Shown here piece after piece: positions 35,845 to 44,040 of a stretch of DNA of 64,000 nucleotides. Numbering within the stretch: position 1 is the first letter of the stretch; every line of letters begins with the position of its first letter. The notes under the pieces are model-generated. The model did not search any database. It saw only the letters and a list, made by a program, of their open reading frames with translations, and was not told where the DNA came from. The DNA lies in assembly GCF_004359985.1 (NCBI RefSeq), contig NZ_SMRO01000002.1, forward strand, positions 1,437,135 to 1,501,134, in the 5' to 3' direction. The translations under genes and the position numbers were made by a program. This stretch comes from Paraburkholderia flava. Lineage in GTDB: Bacteria > Pseudomonadota > Gammaproteobacteria > Burkholderiales > Burkholderiaceae.

Positions 35845-35885
35845 GCAGAGGGTCGTTTTGTCCGAACCGAAAAACGACCCTCTGC
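35845..35885. repeat. 15-bp perfect inverted repeat ahead of the excisionase-like gene
   Basis: GCAGAGGGTCGTTTT (35845-35859) and AAAACGACCCTCTGC (35871-35885) flank an 11-base spacer. It starts 4 bases after the DUF2285 stop. There is no T-tract after the right arm, so a simple intrinsic terminator is doubtful; a binding site or attenuator for the following excisionase-like and repA genes is also possible. Confidence 0.6.
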
Positions 35886-35966
35886 ACAACGCATCGCTAT
35901 CTTGAGACTGCCTCCATCCGGCTGCGCTGGTGCTGCCGGCGTTTCTGACCGATGGAGGTTTACCCG

Positions 35967-36248
35967 ATGCGTCCCGCTCCCTTGCGGCCTGCCGCCGCAC
36001 CCGCCACCACGCCCGCGCAGCCCCAACGCTACCTCACCAACGACGAGGCCGCCGAGTACCTGCGGCTTTCGCCGCGCACGCTCGAAAAGCAGCGCGTGAT
36101 TGGCAACGGGCCGAAGTTCCGCAAGTTCGGCCGTCGCGTGATGTACGCGGTGGCCGACCTCGATGCCTGGGCCGACCAGCGCAGCTACGAAACCACGTCC
36201 GATCCCGAATACGCCGAACACCATTCGGCCGACAACCGTGCGCGCTGA
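35967..36248 (+). CDS. AlpA/excisionase-like helix-turn-helix protein (RdfS-like)
   Basis: A 93-residue protein with an excisionase-type winged helix: RYLTNDEAAEYLRLSPRTLE and KFRKFGRRVMYAVADLDAWA. In related elements the gene before repA encodes a recombination directionality factor, so this is the candidate Xis. The ATG at 35967 follows GGAGG; an ATG 15 bp upstream overlaps that ribosome binding site and is less likely. repA begins 14 bp after its stop. Confidence 0.82.
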   Translation: MRPAPLRPAAAPATTPAQPQRYLTNDEAAEYLRLSPRTLEKQRVIGNGPKFRKFGRRVMYAVADLDAWADQRSYETTSDPEYAEHHSADNRAR

Positions 36249-36262
36249 TCGCGGGCATCCCG

Positions 36263-37108
36263 ATGGCCATCGCCATGTCCAGCCCATCGCGGGAGCGGGA
36301 GCAGCTCGACCTGTTCCGCGCCTTGCCGGGCGACATGGTGCCGCGCGACGCACAGGACTTGATGGCCTATCCGTTCTTCTCGCTGGCGAAGTCGCGGCGC
36401 ATCGCGCCGATCGACTTCGAGAGCGGGAATGTCACGATCCGCGTGGAGGGCACGCAGGAGCATGGCATCGCCACGATCTGGGATGCGGACGTGCTGATAT
36501 GGGCAGCCTCGCAGATCGTGGAAGCGCGCGACGCGGGCCTGCGGCCGTCGCGCCTGATGCAAGCCACGCCCTACGAGATCCTGCGCTTCATCGGGCGCGG
36601 CGTGTCACTGCGCGACTACCAGCGCCTCAAGGCCGCGCTCGACCGGCTGCAATCAACGACCGTAGCGACTTCCATCCGCGAGACAACAGGGCGGCGCCTG
36701 CATCGCTTCTCGTGGATCAACGAATGGAAGGAACTGGCCGACGCCCGCGGCACGCCGCTGGGCATCGAGCTGATCCTGCCGGACTGGTTCTATGCCGGCG
36801 TGCTCGACGCCGCGCTGGTGCTGACCATCGACCCGGCGTATTTCCGGCTGACCGGTGGCATCGAGCGGTGGCTATATCGGCTGGTGCGCAAGCACGGCGG
36901 CAAGCAACCCGGCGGCTGGCAATTCGACTTCCGGCACCTGCACAAGAAATCGGGCAGCACGGCGAAGCCCTACGACTTCGCTTGCGACCTGCGCGCGCTC
37001 GTCGCGCGACAGTCACTGCCCGGTTACGTGCTCGGCATCGAACGGGTACCGGGGAACAATGCCGAACTGCTGACCTTCAAGCCCGTGCCGTTCACGGCAC
37101 GGGGATAA
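36263..37108 (+). CDS. repA: Replication initiator RepA
   Basis: A 281-residue initiator of the RPA (replication initiator protein A) family. DLFRALPGDMVPRDAQDLMAYPFFSLAKSR marks the start (quoted by its key parts LMAYPFFSLAK), followed by YEILRFIGRGVSLRDYQRLK and the C-terminal winged-helix IERWLYRLVRKHGGKQPGGW. Such genes are found in Tn4371-type ICEs and in plasmids. Three iteron-like repeats directly downstream fit a RepA-dependent origin. ATG 36263 is taken; ATG 36275 is also possible. Confidence 0.9.
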   Translation: MAIAMSSPSREREQLDLFRALPGDMVPRDAQDLMAYPFFSLAKSRRIAPIDFESGNVTIRVEGTQEHGIATIWDADVLIWAASQIVEARDAGLRPSRLMQATPYEILRFIGRGVSLRDYQRLKAALDRLQSTTVATSIRETTGRRLHRFSWINEWKELADARGTPLGIELILPDWFYAGVLDAALVLTIDPAYFRLTGGIERWLYRLVRKHGGKQPGGWQFDFRHLHKKSGSTAKPYDFACDLRALVARQSLPGYVLGIERVPGNNAELLTFKPVPFTARG

Positions 37109-37132
37109 CTCGGGGAAAACGTGTGGACGGCC

Positions 37133-37197
37133 TCGTGCTATCAGGCGTGTCGGGTATCGTGCTATCGGGCGTGTCCCTATCGTGCTATCAGGCGTGC
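37133..37197 (+). repeat. Three iteron-like repeats downstream of repA (candidate oriV)
   Basis: TCGTGCTATCAGGCGTGT (37133-37150), TCGTGCTATCGGGCGTGT (37157-37174) and TCGTGCTATCAGGCGTGC (37180-37197) are direct repeats with starts 24 and 23 bp apart. Near-constant spacing of about two helical turns and position 24 bp after repA are the pattern of initiator-binding iterons. Confidence 0.75.
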
Positions 37198-37237
37198 GAA
37201 AGCGCCGCATCGCCAATAGCGGCGCGAGTTTCCGCGC

Positions 37238-37270
37238 GCTCTAACTTACCTAACTTAAAGGCTCTAACTT
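37238..37270 (+). repeat. AT-rich direct repeats next to the iterons
   Basis: GCTCTAACTT occurs at 37238-37247 and 37261-37270, again 23 bp apart, with a partial copy CTAACTT at 37250-37256. This is the most AT-rich stretch in the repA-parA interval (37109-37361) and could be the strand-opening region of the origin. Confidence 0.5.
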
Positions 37271-37361
37271 TTGGTAAGAGCGCGCCGGTTCGGTGGACAA
37301 CCGCCCAACGGCACGTAGCGCAACAGCCAAAGCCCGGCTTTCCAACACGGAGGGCCGCGCC

Positions 37362-38000
37362 ATGATCGTTGCCTTCCTCAACCAGAAAGGTGGCGTCGGC
37401 AAGACCACGCTCGCTACCCACGTTGCCGGCGAACTGGCGATGCGAGGGCAGTCGGTCATCCTGCTGGATGCCGACCCGCAAGGCTCGGCGCTGGACTGGA
37501 CACAGCGCCGAAGCCAGCAAGGCTTGCCACGGCTGTTCAGCGCCGTGGGCCTCGCCCGCGAGACGCTGCACCAGGAAGCGCCAGAGCTGGCCCGTCGCGC
37601 CGATCACGTCGTCATCGACGGCCCGCCGCGTATCGCTGCCCTGGCGCGCTCCGCGCTGCTGGCAGCAGAGCGCGTGCTGATTCCCGTCCAACCCAGCCCC
37701 TACGACCTGTGGGCCTCGTCAGAGATGGTGGCGCTGATCCGAGAGGCGCAGGTATTCCGGCCTGCGCTGCGCGCGGCCTTCGTCGTCAATCGGCGCGTCA
37801 GCACCACCATCATTGGCCGCGAGGCGCGCAACGCGCTCGCTGAACAGCCGCTGCCGGTACTGCGCGCGGACGTGCATCAGCGCATCGTGTTCGCCGACTG
37901 CGTGGCGGCCGGCCGGCTCGCGCGCGAGACGTCGCCCGAGAGTGCCGCTGCGCGCGAGATCGCCGCACTGACCGACGAGCTGCTGCGGTGGCCAGCATGA
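37362..38000 (+). CDS. parA: ParA-family partition ATPase
   Basis: A 212-residue ATPase with deviant Walker A FLNQKGGVGKTTLATH, DADPQGSALDW (Walker A') and VVIDGPPR (Walker B). It would act with the small DNA-binding protein encoded next to it to segregate the excised, replicating form of the element. The ATG at 37362 follows CGGAGGG. Its stop overlaps the start of the next gene. Confidence 0.92.
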   Translation: MIVAFLNQKGGVGKTTLATHVAGELAMRGQSVILLDADPQGSALDWTQRRSQQGLPRLFSAVGLARETLHQEAPELARRADHVVIDGPPRIAALARSALLAAERVLIPVQPSPYDLWASSEMVALIREAQVFRPALRAAFVVNRRVSTTIIGREARNALAEQPLPVLRADVHQRIVFADCVAAGRLARETSPESAAAREIAALTDELLRWPA

Positions 38001-38248
38001 CGACTGCGCGCAGCAAACGCATCGGCATCGGTGCGCGTCCACCGGCGAACCCGCACGCCGAGGCGTGGATTCGCCAGGGCGACGCCGACGGCATCCAGAA
38101 ACGCGACCTCTACACCGCGCGCCTGACCCTCGACATTACGCCTGACATGCGGGCGCGCATCAAGGTTTCAGCCTTCACGCGCGGCGTGACCGTCGCCGAA
38201 CTACTGCGCGCACTGCTGGAACGCGAGTTCGCGGAGAACACACCATGA
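37997..38248 (+). CDS. Small ribbon-helix-helix partition partner
   Basis: An 83-residue protein. The C-terminal half DLYTARLTLDITPDMRARIK, VSAFTRGVTVAELLRALLER is a ribbon-helix-helix fold, and the N-terminal half is basic. Translation coupled to parA by ATGA overlap makes it the likely centromere-binding partner (ParG-like) of that ATPase. A GTG nine bases earlier is an alternative start. Confidence 0.8.
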   Translation: MTTARSKRIGIGARPPANPHAEAWIRQGDADGIQKRDLYTARLTLDITPDMRARIKVSAFTRGVTVAELLRALLEREFAENTP

Positions 38249-38778
38249 ACGCAAAACCTTCGGCGGCAACGGCTGCGCCGCCGCCATCGCTTGCTGTGCT
38301 CGCCGGCCAGGCCGGCATCGCGCCGCTGACCCGCGTTTCGCTCGCCTATATCGAGCAGCGCATCGACGTATATCTGCGCTTCGGCGAACCGGCGCGCACC
38401 ATCCGGCTTGACCGCTGGCGTCGCGTCGCGGTGTTCCTGCCGCGTGCGACGTTCTGCCGTATCCGCTGGCAGGCCAACGACTACGGCACCATCCGCTGGC
38501 AGCTCATGGTGATGCGGGCTTGCACGCCACTGGAAGCGGCGCAGCGCATCCCCGGCGTACTGCCGGGCGCGCACCTGCTGCTGCACGCCGAGAGCGAACC
38601 TGGGGTGCGCGCCGTGCTGGCGCAGCTCGACGCCATCGAGGCGCAGAACATCGCCCCCGCCGACGTGTCACCGGCGTACTGGCGCACGCTCGGCAACCGC
38701 CTCGCTGCGCGCCTGCCGCTGCCGGCGTACACCGCCGAGCGGCACGCTGCCTGGCTGGCTGGGAGGTCGCTGCCATGA
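38245..38778 (+). CDS. DUF2840-family protein
   Basis: A 177-residue protein of the DUF2840 family, found almost only in Tn4371-type transfer regions before traF. LTRVSLAYIEQRIDVYLRFGEP and FCRIRWQANDYGTIRWQLMV are recognisable. It overlaps the genes on both sides by four bases (ATGA), so the parA-RHH-DUF2840-traF run is translationally coupled. The function is unknown. Confidence 0.88.
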   Translation: MNAKPSAATAAPPPSLAVLAGQAGIAPLTRVSLAYIEQRIDVYLRFGEPARTIRLDRWRRVAVFLPRATFCRIRWQANDYGTIRWQLMVMRACTPLEAAQRIPGVLPGAHLLLHAESEPGVRAVLAQLDAIEAQNIAPADVSPAYWRTLGNRLAARLPLPAYTAERHAAWLAGRSLP

Positions 38779-39359
38779 CAACCATTTCCCCAGCCGGCAC
38801 CGCGTCGCATCCCCACTCTCATTGGCATGTTCGGATCAGCGTAGCGACACTGGCCGCCATCGGCTTCGCTGCGCTCGCCTGGGCGTCTTTTGTGTCGCCG
38901 CTGCCGCGACTGACCTACAACCCATCAGACAGCGTGGCGGTCGGCTGGTATCGCATCGCACCGCTCGATCCGCGCACCTCGCTGCCACGTCCGCTGTCCG
39001 TGGGCAGCATCGTGCTGGTGCCGCTCCCGGCCAAAGCCGCCGCGCTGGCTGCGCAGCGTGGCTACCTGCCGGCTGGTGTTCCATTGCTCAAGCCCGTGGC
39101 CGCCATTGCTACGCAGCAGGTGTGCATTGCAGGCGGCATCGTCCGCATCGACGGCGTACCTTTGGCCGCCGTGCTGCGTGCCGACCGCATGGGTCGTCCG
39201 TTGTCATCGTGGCAGCAATGCCGCCGCCTCGAACCGGGCGAACTGTTCCTGCTGAGCACGACCAATCCGGCGTCGTTCGACAGCCGTTACTTCGGGCCAG
39301 TGAGTGCATCCGCCGTAATCGGCGTCGCGCATCCGGTCTGGCTGGAGACACGCCGATGA
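38775..39359 (+). CDS. traF: TraF-type S26 signal-peptidase-like transfer protease
   Basis: A 194-residue protein with one N-terminal transmembrane segment (ISVATLAAIGFAALAWASFV) and an S26 peptidase domain. TYNPSDSVAVGWYRI has the expected nucleophile Ser, and LLKPVAAIATQQVCI carries the general-base Lys. TraF matures and cyclises the TrbC pilin in the IncP-type system, and trbC is present downstream. It overlaps the DUF2840 stop. Confidence 0.92.
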   Translation: MTTISPAGTASHPHSHWHVRISVATLAAIGFAALAWASFVSPLPRLTYNPSDSVAVGWYRIAPLDPRTSLPRPLSVGSIVLVPLPAKAAALAAQRGYLPAGVPLLKPVAAIATQQVCIAGGIVRIDGVPLAAVLRADRMGRPLSSWQQCRRLEPGELFLLSTTNPASFDSRYFGPVSASAVIGVAHPVWLETRR

Positions 39360-39811
39360 TGGCTGCCGATTCGCTGTATGGCAGCGTCCATTCGATCGTG
39401 CCATCCGGCATGTTCTTCCGCTGGCCGTCGCCGTGTCGTCGCGCGTGTCGCGCAAGCGCATCTGCGCTGTACGTCGCGCACCATCCGGCGACGTTTTTCC
39501 CCGTGCAGGCATCTTGCCTTGAACGCGCCCGGCCGGTGGCCGTGGCTGCGTTCCCCGGCGCGCAGGCTGCAAGCAGCACCGCGCGGCCAGGCCGTCGATG
39601 CCCGGAGCGTCAGCGCAGGGCGAAGGCGGAAGGCAAGATAAAAGGTCGCGGCACATGGCCGCTCGAAAACCTTGTCTGCACATGGGGGGAGCGCGGCACG
39701 CGCCACGGGGCGGCAGCGTGCCGCGAAGGTGCGCAACGCCGCATCGGCGTCGACGAAAGCGCGTGCCTCCCCCGCTGGACTGCGCCGGTCTTGGATGGAG
39801 CTACGCCATGA
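39356..39811 (+). CDS. Uncertain 151-codon frame between traF and the relaxase
   Basis: A frame that begins and ends with ATGA overlaps to traF and the relaxase gene, encoding a Cys-, Arg- and Trp-rich protein (MFFRWPSPCRRACRASASAL, TWPLENLVCTWGERGTRHG). The first third looks coding; the rest has low protein-like character and could instead be untranslated DNA including the transfer origin. No family was recognised. Confidence 0.35.
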   Translation: MMAADSLYGSVHSIVPSGMFFRWPSPCRRACRASASALYVAHHPATFFPVQASCLERARPVAVAAFPGAQAASSTARPGRRCPERQRRAKAEGKIKGRGTWPLENLVCTWGERGTRHGAAACREGAQRRIGVDESACLPRWTAPVLDGATP

Positions 39812-41769
39812 GCCAGCGCGACGACGACCGTTTCCGCGTCCGTCCCGGTGCGCCGAAACAGCGCGGCGATGCCTTCATCAACGAGGTGCTACGCCAGACT
39901 AGCAAGGCCGGCTCGAGGCTCGGCAAGGCGGCGGGCAAGGTCGGCCAGCGTCCCGGTTCCCGGCTGGGGCGCGGCCACGTCGCGGCGCGCTTCGCTGGCC
40001 GAGAATTGAGGCCGAACGCGCGGCGTGTGACGATCAAGGCGCGGCTGGTGAATCTGGCGCAGGCAGGGCCGCGCTCGACCGCCGCACACCTGCGCTATAT
40101 CGAGCGTGAGGGTGTCGATCGCCAGGGCGGGCCAGGCCATGCCTACGGGCCGACGACCGATGGCGCCGACCTCGAAGCGTTCAAGGAGCGCGGCGAAGGC
40201 GACCGGCACCAGTTCCGGTTCATCGTCTCGCCGGAGGATGCCGGACAGCTCGACGACTTGCGCACCTACACCCGGCACCTGATGGCGCGCATGGAGGCCG
40301 ACTTGGGTACGCGGCTGGAGTGGGTCGCGGTCGATCACTGGAACACCGACAACCCGCACACGCACGTCGTCTTGCGCGGCAAGGACGACACCGGCAAAGA
40401 CCTCATCATTTCCCGCGACTACATCGCCGAGGGGATGCGCTGGCGAGCGTCGGAGCTGGCGACCGAATGGCTGGGGCCGCGCACCGAACTGGAGATGCAG
40501 CGCGCCATGCAGCGCGAAGTCGATCAAGAGCGGTGGACGGGCCTGGATCGCACCTTGCAGCGCGAGGCCGGCGACGATGGCCTGGTGCGCGTCGAACGCT
40601 TTGCCGAACCCCGGCTGCAACGCCAGCGACAGATGCTGATCGGCCGCCTGCAACACTTGCAACGCATGGGGCTGGTGACCGAACAACAGCCCGGCGCGTG
40701 GGCCGTCCATGCCGAGGCCGAGCCGACGTTGCGGGCAATGGGCGAGCGTGGCGACATCATCCGCACCATGCAGCGCGCCATGAGCGGCCAGCAGCGCGAA
40801 CTAGCCGTGTTCCAGCCCGGCGCGGATGGCCGCGCCGTCATCGGGCGCGTCATCGGCAAGGGGCTGGCCGACGAGCTGTACGACAAGGGCTATCTGATCG
40901 TCGATGGCACCGACGGCAGGGCGCACCACGTCGCACTGCCGCCGCGCTCGGAACTGGAGCAGTACCCAACCGGCGCCGTGGTGGAGGTGAAAGGTGCGGC
41001 CGACGTGCGCGCCGCCGACCGCAACATTGCCGCGCTGGCAGTCGATGGCGTGTACCGCACCGATCACCATCAGGCTGTCGCCCAAGGTCAGGCCACGCCC
41101 GGCCGCGACCCGCACGAGGTCGTGGCCGGGCATGTACGCCGGCTCGAAGCCCTGCGCCGCGCCGGCATCGTGGGGCGAGAGGCCGAAGGCGTATGGCGTG
41201 TTCCCAACGACCTGGTCGAGCGTGGCCGCCAGTACGACGCGCAGCGCCTTGGCGGCGGCGTGGCGGTGGAACTGAAATCACATCTGCCCATCGAGCGCCA
41301 AGCACGCGTCGTCGGCGCCACGTGGCTTGACCAGCAGTTGATCGGAGGCGGCAAGGGCTTGGGTGACCTGGGCTTTGGGGCTGAGGTGAAGGACGCGCTA
41401 CGCCAGCGCGCAGACTTCCTGGTCGAACAGGGGGTGGCCGAGCATCGCGGGCAGCGTGTCGTTCTCGCGCGCAATCTGCTGGCGACACTGCGCGGGCGCG
41501 AGGTGGCGAAGGTCGGGCAGGAAATAGCCGGCGAAACCGGCCTGGAGCATCGGCCAGTTGGTGATGGGCAGCGTGTGGCCGGCATCTACAGGCGCAGCGT
41601 CATGCTCGTCAGCGGGCGCTACGCGATGCTCGACGACGGTATGGGTTTTTCGCTGGTGCCGTGGAAGCCGGTGGTCGAACAGCGGATTGGACAGCAACTC
41701 GCCGCGACGGTACGAGGGACCGGAGTGTCGTGGGAAATTGGTCGCCAGCGTGGCCCACATGTCGGGTGA
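39808..41769 (+). CDS. VirD2-like relaxase (DUF3363)
   Basis: A 653-residue relaxase that would nick oriT and pilot the transferred strand. The relaxase core includes STAAHLRYIEREGV (candidate active Tyr97) and VDHWNTDNPHTHVVLRGKDD, the metal-binding three-His motif (H177, H184, H186). The C-terminal DUF3363 region runs to the end with SVMLVSGRYAMLDDGMGFSLV. The N-terminal 75 residues are basic. The ATG at 39808 has GGATGGAG upstream. A short hairpin follows its stop. Confidence 0.93.
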   Translation: MSQRDDDRFRVRPGAPKQRGDAFINEVLRQTSKAGSRLGKAAGKVGQRPGSRLGRGHVAARFAGRELRPNARRVTIKARLVNLAQAGPRSTAAHLRYIEREGVDRQGGPGHAYGPTTDGADLEAFKERGEGDRHQFRFIVSPEDAGQLDDLRTYTRHLMARMEADLGTRLEWVAVDHWNTDNPHTHVVLRGKDDTGKDLIISRDYIAEGMRWRASELATEWLGPRTELEMQRAMQREVDQERWTGLDRTLQREAGDDGLVRVERFAEPRLQRQRQMLIGRLQHLQRMGLVTEQQPGAWAVHAEAEPTLRAMGERGDIIRTMQRAMSGQQRELAVFQPGADGRAVIGRVIGKGLADELYDKGYLIVDGTDGRAHHVALPPRSELEQYPTGAVVEVKGAADVRAADRNIAALAVDGVYRTDHHQAVAQGQATPGRDPHEVVAGHVRRLEALRRAGIVGREAEGVWRVPNDLVERGRQYDAQRLGGGVAVELKSHLPIERQARVVGATWLDQQLIGGGKGLGDLGFGAEVKDALRQRADFLVEQGVAEHRGQRVVLARNLLATLRGREVAKVGQEIAGETGLEHRPVGDGQRVAGIYRRSVMLVSGRYAMLDDGMGFSLVPWKPVVEQRIGQQLAATVRGTGVSWEIGRQRGPHVG

Positions 41770-41774
41770 AGTCG

Positions 41775-41798
41775 GGTTCGGGTCGTGCCGAACCGTTT
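41775..41798 (+). terminator. Possible terminator after the relaxase gene
   Basis: GGTTCGG (41775-41781) and CCGAACC (41788-41794) form a 7-bp stem with loop GTCGTG, followed by GTTT. Weak T-tract, so only suggestive. Confidence 0.35.
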
Positions 41799-42293
41799 GC
41801 GTGAGCGTTGACCGTCACTGGCACCCAGCAAGCCGTTTTTAATTTACTTGGTGCCGAAGTTGGTTTCTCATGCCCCAGAGAGTGGCAAGCGCTTCGGCGA
41901 CATTGGCGGGGCCGGCAGCTTACTTGTCGCACAGGGTGGCCGCGCCTACTGGATAGTGATGACTTCCCAACCAAAAATAGGACGGACTCAAGTGCAATGA
42001 GCGATGTGCTTGACACCTTGCGTCCCGCAGATACTACTGCGGATTGGTTCTTTGTGAGTCCCATCGCGTCGGTACGGCGCCCACGCTCCCGGTGTGCCTG
42101 TCGGCGGCTACCCGCGTAGGCGAAGACGTTTTGCTCCGATCCTCGTCGGGTATTTCAGAGATCAGTGGTCCAAATTTCGCGTGCGCCATCATCGATGAAA
42201 TAGAAACCCCGAAGCATCATCGAAAGCGATTCACTGTCGTGGCTCCGTGAATGGCTGCTGTCCTCACACGTCTATTATTTAGCTGCCCGGACC
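41799..42293. other. Gene-free mosaic DNA before the IS256 remnant
   Basis: About 500 bases with no supported gene on either strand. Short frames here have no family resemblance. The stretch is lower in GC than the relaxase gene and looks like junction debris at the edge of the catabolic cargo. Confidence 0.4.
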
Positions 42294-42890
42294 ATGACTA
42301 CGCCCGAGATCCAGGGTTTCCTGTTGGAGCAGGACGACACGGAGGTCTCGCGGGAGTTCATACCGGTTCCGAGATTGACGATGTCACGGTTGGAGTGGCT
42401 ACGTGGCAAGCCCGAACGCTTGAGCCGATGTATCCGGTCGTGTGCTTCGACGCACTGTGCGGGTCAAGATTCGCGAAGATGCTCTGGTGCGCAACACGGT
42501 CGTCTATTTGGTGCTGAGCGTACTGCCCGATGGTGCCTGGAATATCCGGGGTATGTGGATCAAGAACACCGGAAGCGTGAAGTTTGAATGAAGGTATTCA
42601 ACGATCTGAAGACACGCGGCGTTCACGACATCCTGATCGTAGTGATCGACGGTCTTGAAGGTATGCCCAAGACGTTGACTGCCATGTTTCCGGCGACGAC
42701 GTTGCAGTCCACATCATCAAGCTGATCCGCAACCGCCGCGACGACACCAACTGGAAAGACCGCCGCGAACTGAATGCGGCGATCGTACCGATCTACACGG
42801 CCCGAACGCGGAAGCCGCTCAGGCTGAAACTGATGCATTTGCAGTGGTCGGTATGAAATTCCCGATGGTCAGTAATGCGTGGCGCAACGC
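42294..42890 (+). pseudogene. Decayed IS256-family transposase
   Basis: Consecutive fragments in different frames match the middle of IS256-type transposases: MTTPEIQGFLLEQDDTEVSR, then after a frameshift VATWQARTLEPMYPVVCFDA, then VKIREDALVRNTVVYLVLSV, KVFNDLKTRGVHDILIVVID and DGLEGMPKTLTAMFPATTLQ, and a final AEAAQAETDAFA. Both ends are missing and several frameshifts are present, so it cannot be active. It directly abuts the 3' end of the LysR gene and marks the left edge of the catabolic cargo. Confidence 0.85.
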
Positions 42891-43802
42891 CTACGTGTGC
42901 GAAAGCAAACCGCTGATCGTGTCGCGCAGCCAGCGATGACCAGTGTCATCGCGGCTTCGCGGATGCCAGTAAGCAGCGAGTGCGACGGGGGGCAGCTCCA
43001 GCGGCACTTGATGCATTGTGATCGACGACCACACTGCGGCGACGCGCGCCACGCTCTCAGGGATCGTGCTGATCAGATCCGTATTGGCGACGACCGGTGG
43101 GATGGCCAGGAAACTGGGCTGCCATAGTGCGATCCGTCGTGCGAGGCCTTGTGCTGCGAGCGCGGTGTCGATTGCATCTGTGTACATTGTTCCATCACGC
43201 ATCAGTGCCTGCACATGAGCCGTTTCGACATAGCGTTCAAGCGTCATCCCTTCCTTGAAGGCGGGATGATCAGATCTGGCGATGCAGACGAACGGCTCGA
43301 CAAAAAGCGGCATACGAATCAGTGTATCAGGTGCTTCGGGGAGGTATCCGATTGCCAGATCGAGCACGCCCGTTGCAAGCATGGTCTCAATATGCCTTGG
43401 ATCAGGGTCCTTGAAAACTACTCGTATCATCGGCGCCGATTGCTGAAATTGCGCCATGAGCAGCGGCAATACTTTTGATTCGACGAAATCCGTTCCTATC
43501 AATGTAAAGGTGCGCCGGCTGTTGAGGGGATCGAAATGGGCGGGAACGGCGGTGAGCCGTTCGATGGCGGCCATCAGATGATCGATCTGGGCCAACATGT
43601 CTTCGGCGCGAGGCGTTAATGTCAGTCCGAGCGGTCCGCGCACCAGTAACTGATCGGAAAATAGTTCCCGCAGTCGCGCCAGCGACGCGCTCATCGCAGG
43701 CTGACTGATGCCCAATTTCTCCGCGGCACGCGTCACGTGCCGTTCGACCAGCAAGGCGCGCAGTGGGACCAGAAGGTTGAGATCAAGGCCGTTGTAGTCC
43801 AT
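42891..43802 (-). CDS. LysR-family regulator of the catabolic operon
   Basis: A 303-residue LysR protein with N-terminal wHTH (LDLNLLVPLRALLVERHVTR, AAEKLGISQPAMSASLARLR) and an effector-binding domain like those of the aromatic-responsive (NodD/NahR) branch (GTDFVESKVLPLLMAQFQQ). It is divergent from the cupin-led operon across 238 bp, the standard LysR layout, and presumably activates that operon with a pathway compound. Its stop codon overlaps the IS256 remnant, but the protein looks full length. Confidence 0.9.
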   Translation of the reverse strand: MDYNGLDLNLLVPLRALLVERHVTRAAEKLGISQPAMSASLARLRELFSDQLLVRGPLGLTLTPRAEDMLAQIDHLMAAIERLTAVPAHFDPLNSRRTFTLIGTDFVESKVLPLLMAQFQQSAPMIRVVFKDPDPRHIETMLATGVLDLAIGYLPEAPDTLIRMPLFVEPFVCIARSDHPAFKEGMTLERYVETAHVQALMRDGTMYTDAIDTALAAQGLARRIALWQPSFLAIPPVVANTDLISTIPESVARVAAVWSSITMHQVPLELPPVALAAYWHPRSRDDTGHRWLRDTISGLLSHT

Positions 43803-44040
43803 GTCGCTCTTCCACGTGAAATATCACTAGCGGGACATCTTAAATCATTGGTCTTGCGACGACCCAGCCCGTCGTGCTTAAACGGCGGTATTCATATGGT
43901 TGATGATGTTCATCGATGCCGGACCATTGCCCGTCGAATCCTTGGGGATTAACTTTGATTCCCTACACACGGCAGTGACTCACGCCGTCTCTGCGTCGAC
44001 CGGATGGTGAGTCCGGGAGTGCCCTATAGCCGAGGTAACG

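Noticed and set aside
39598..39807. N-terminal extension of the relaxase
   Set aside because: In frame and open, but composition is poor and the ATG at 39808 has a ribosome binding site and typical relaxase start.
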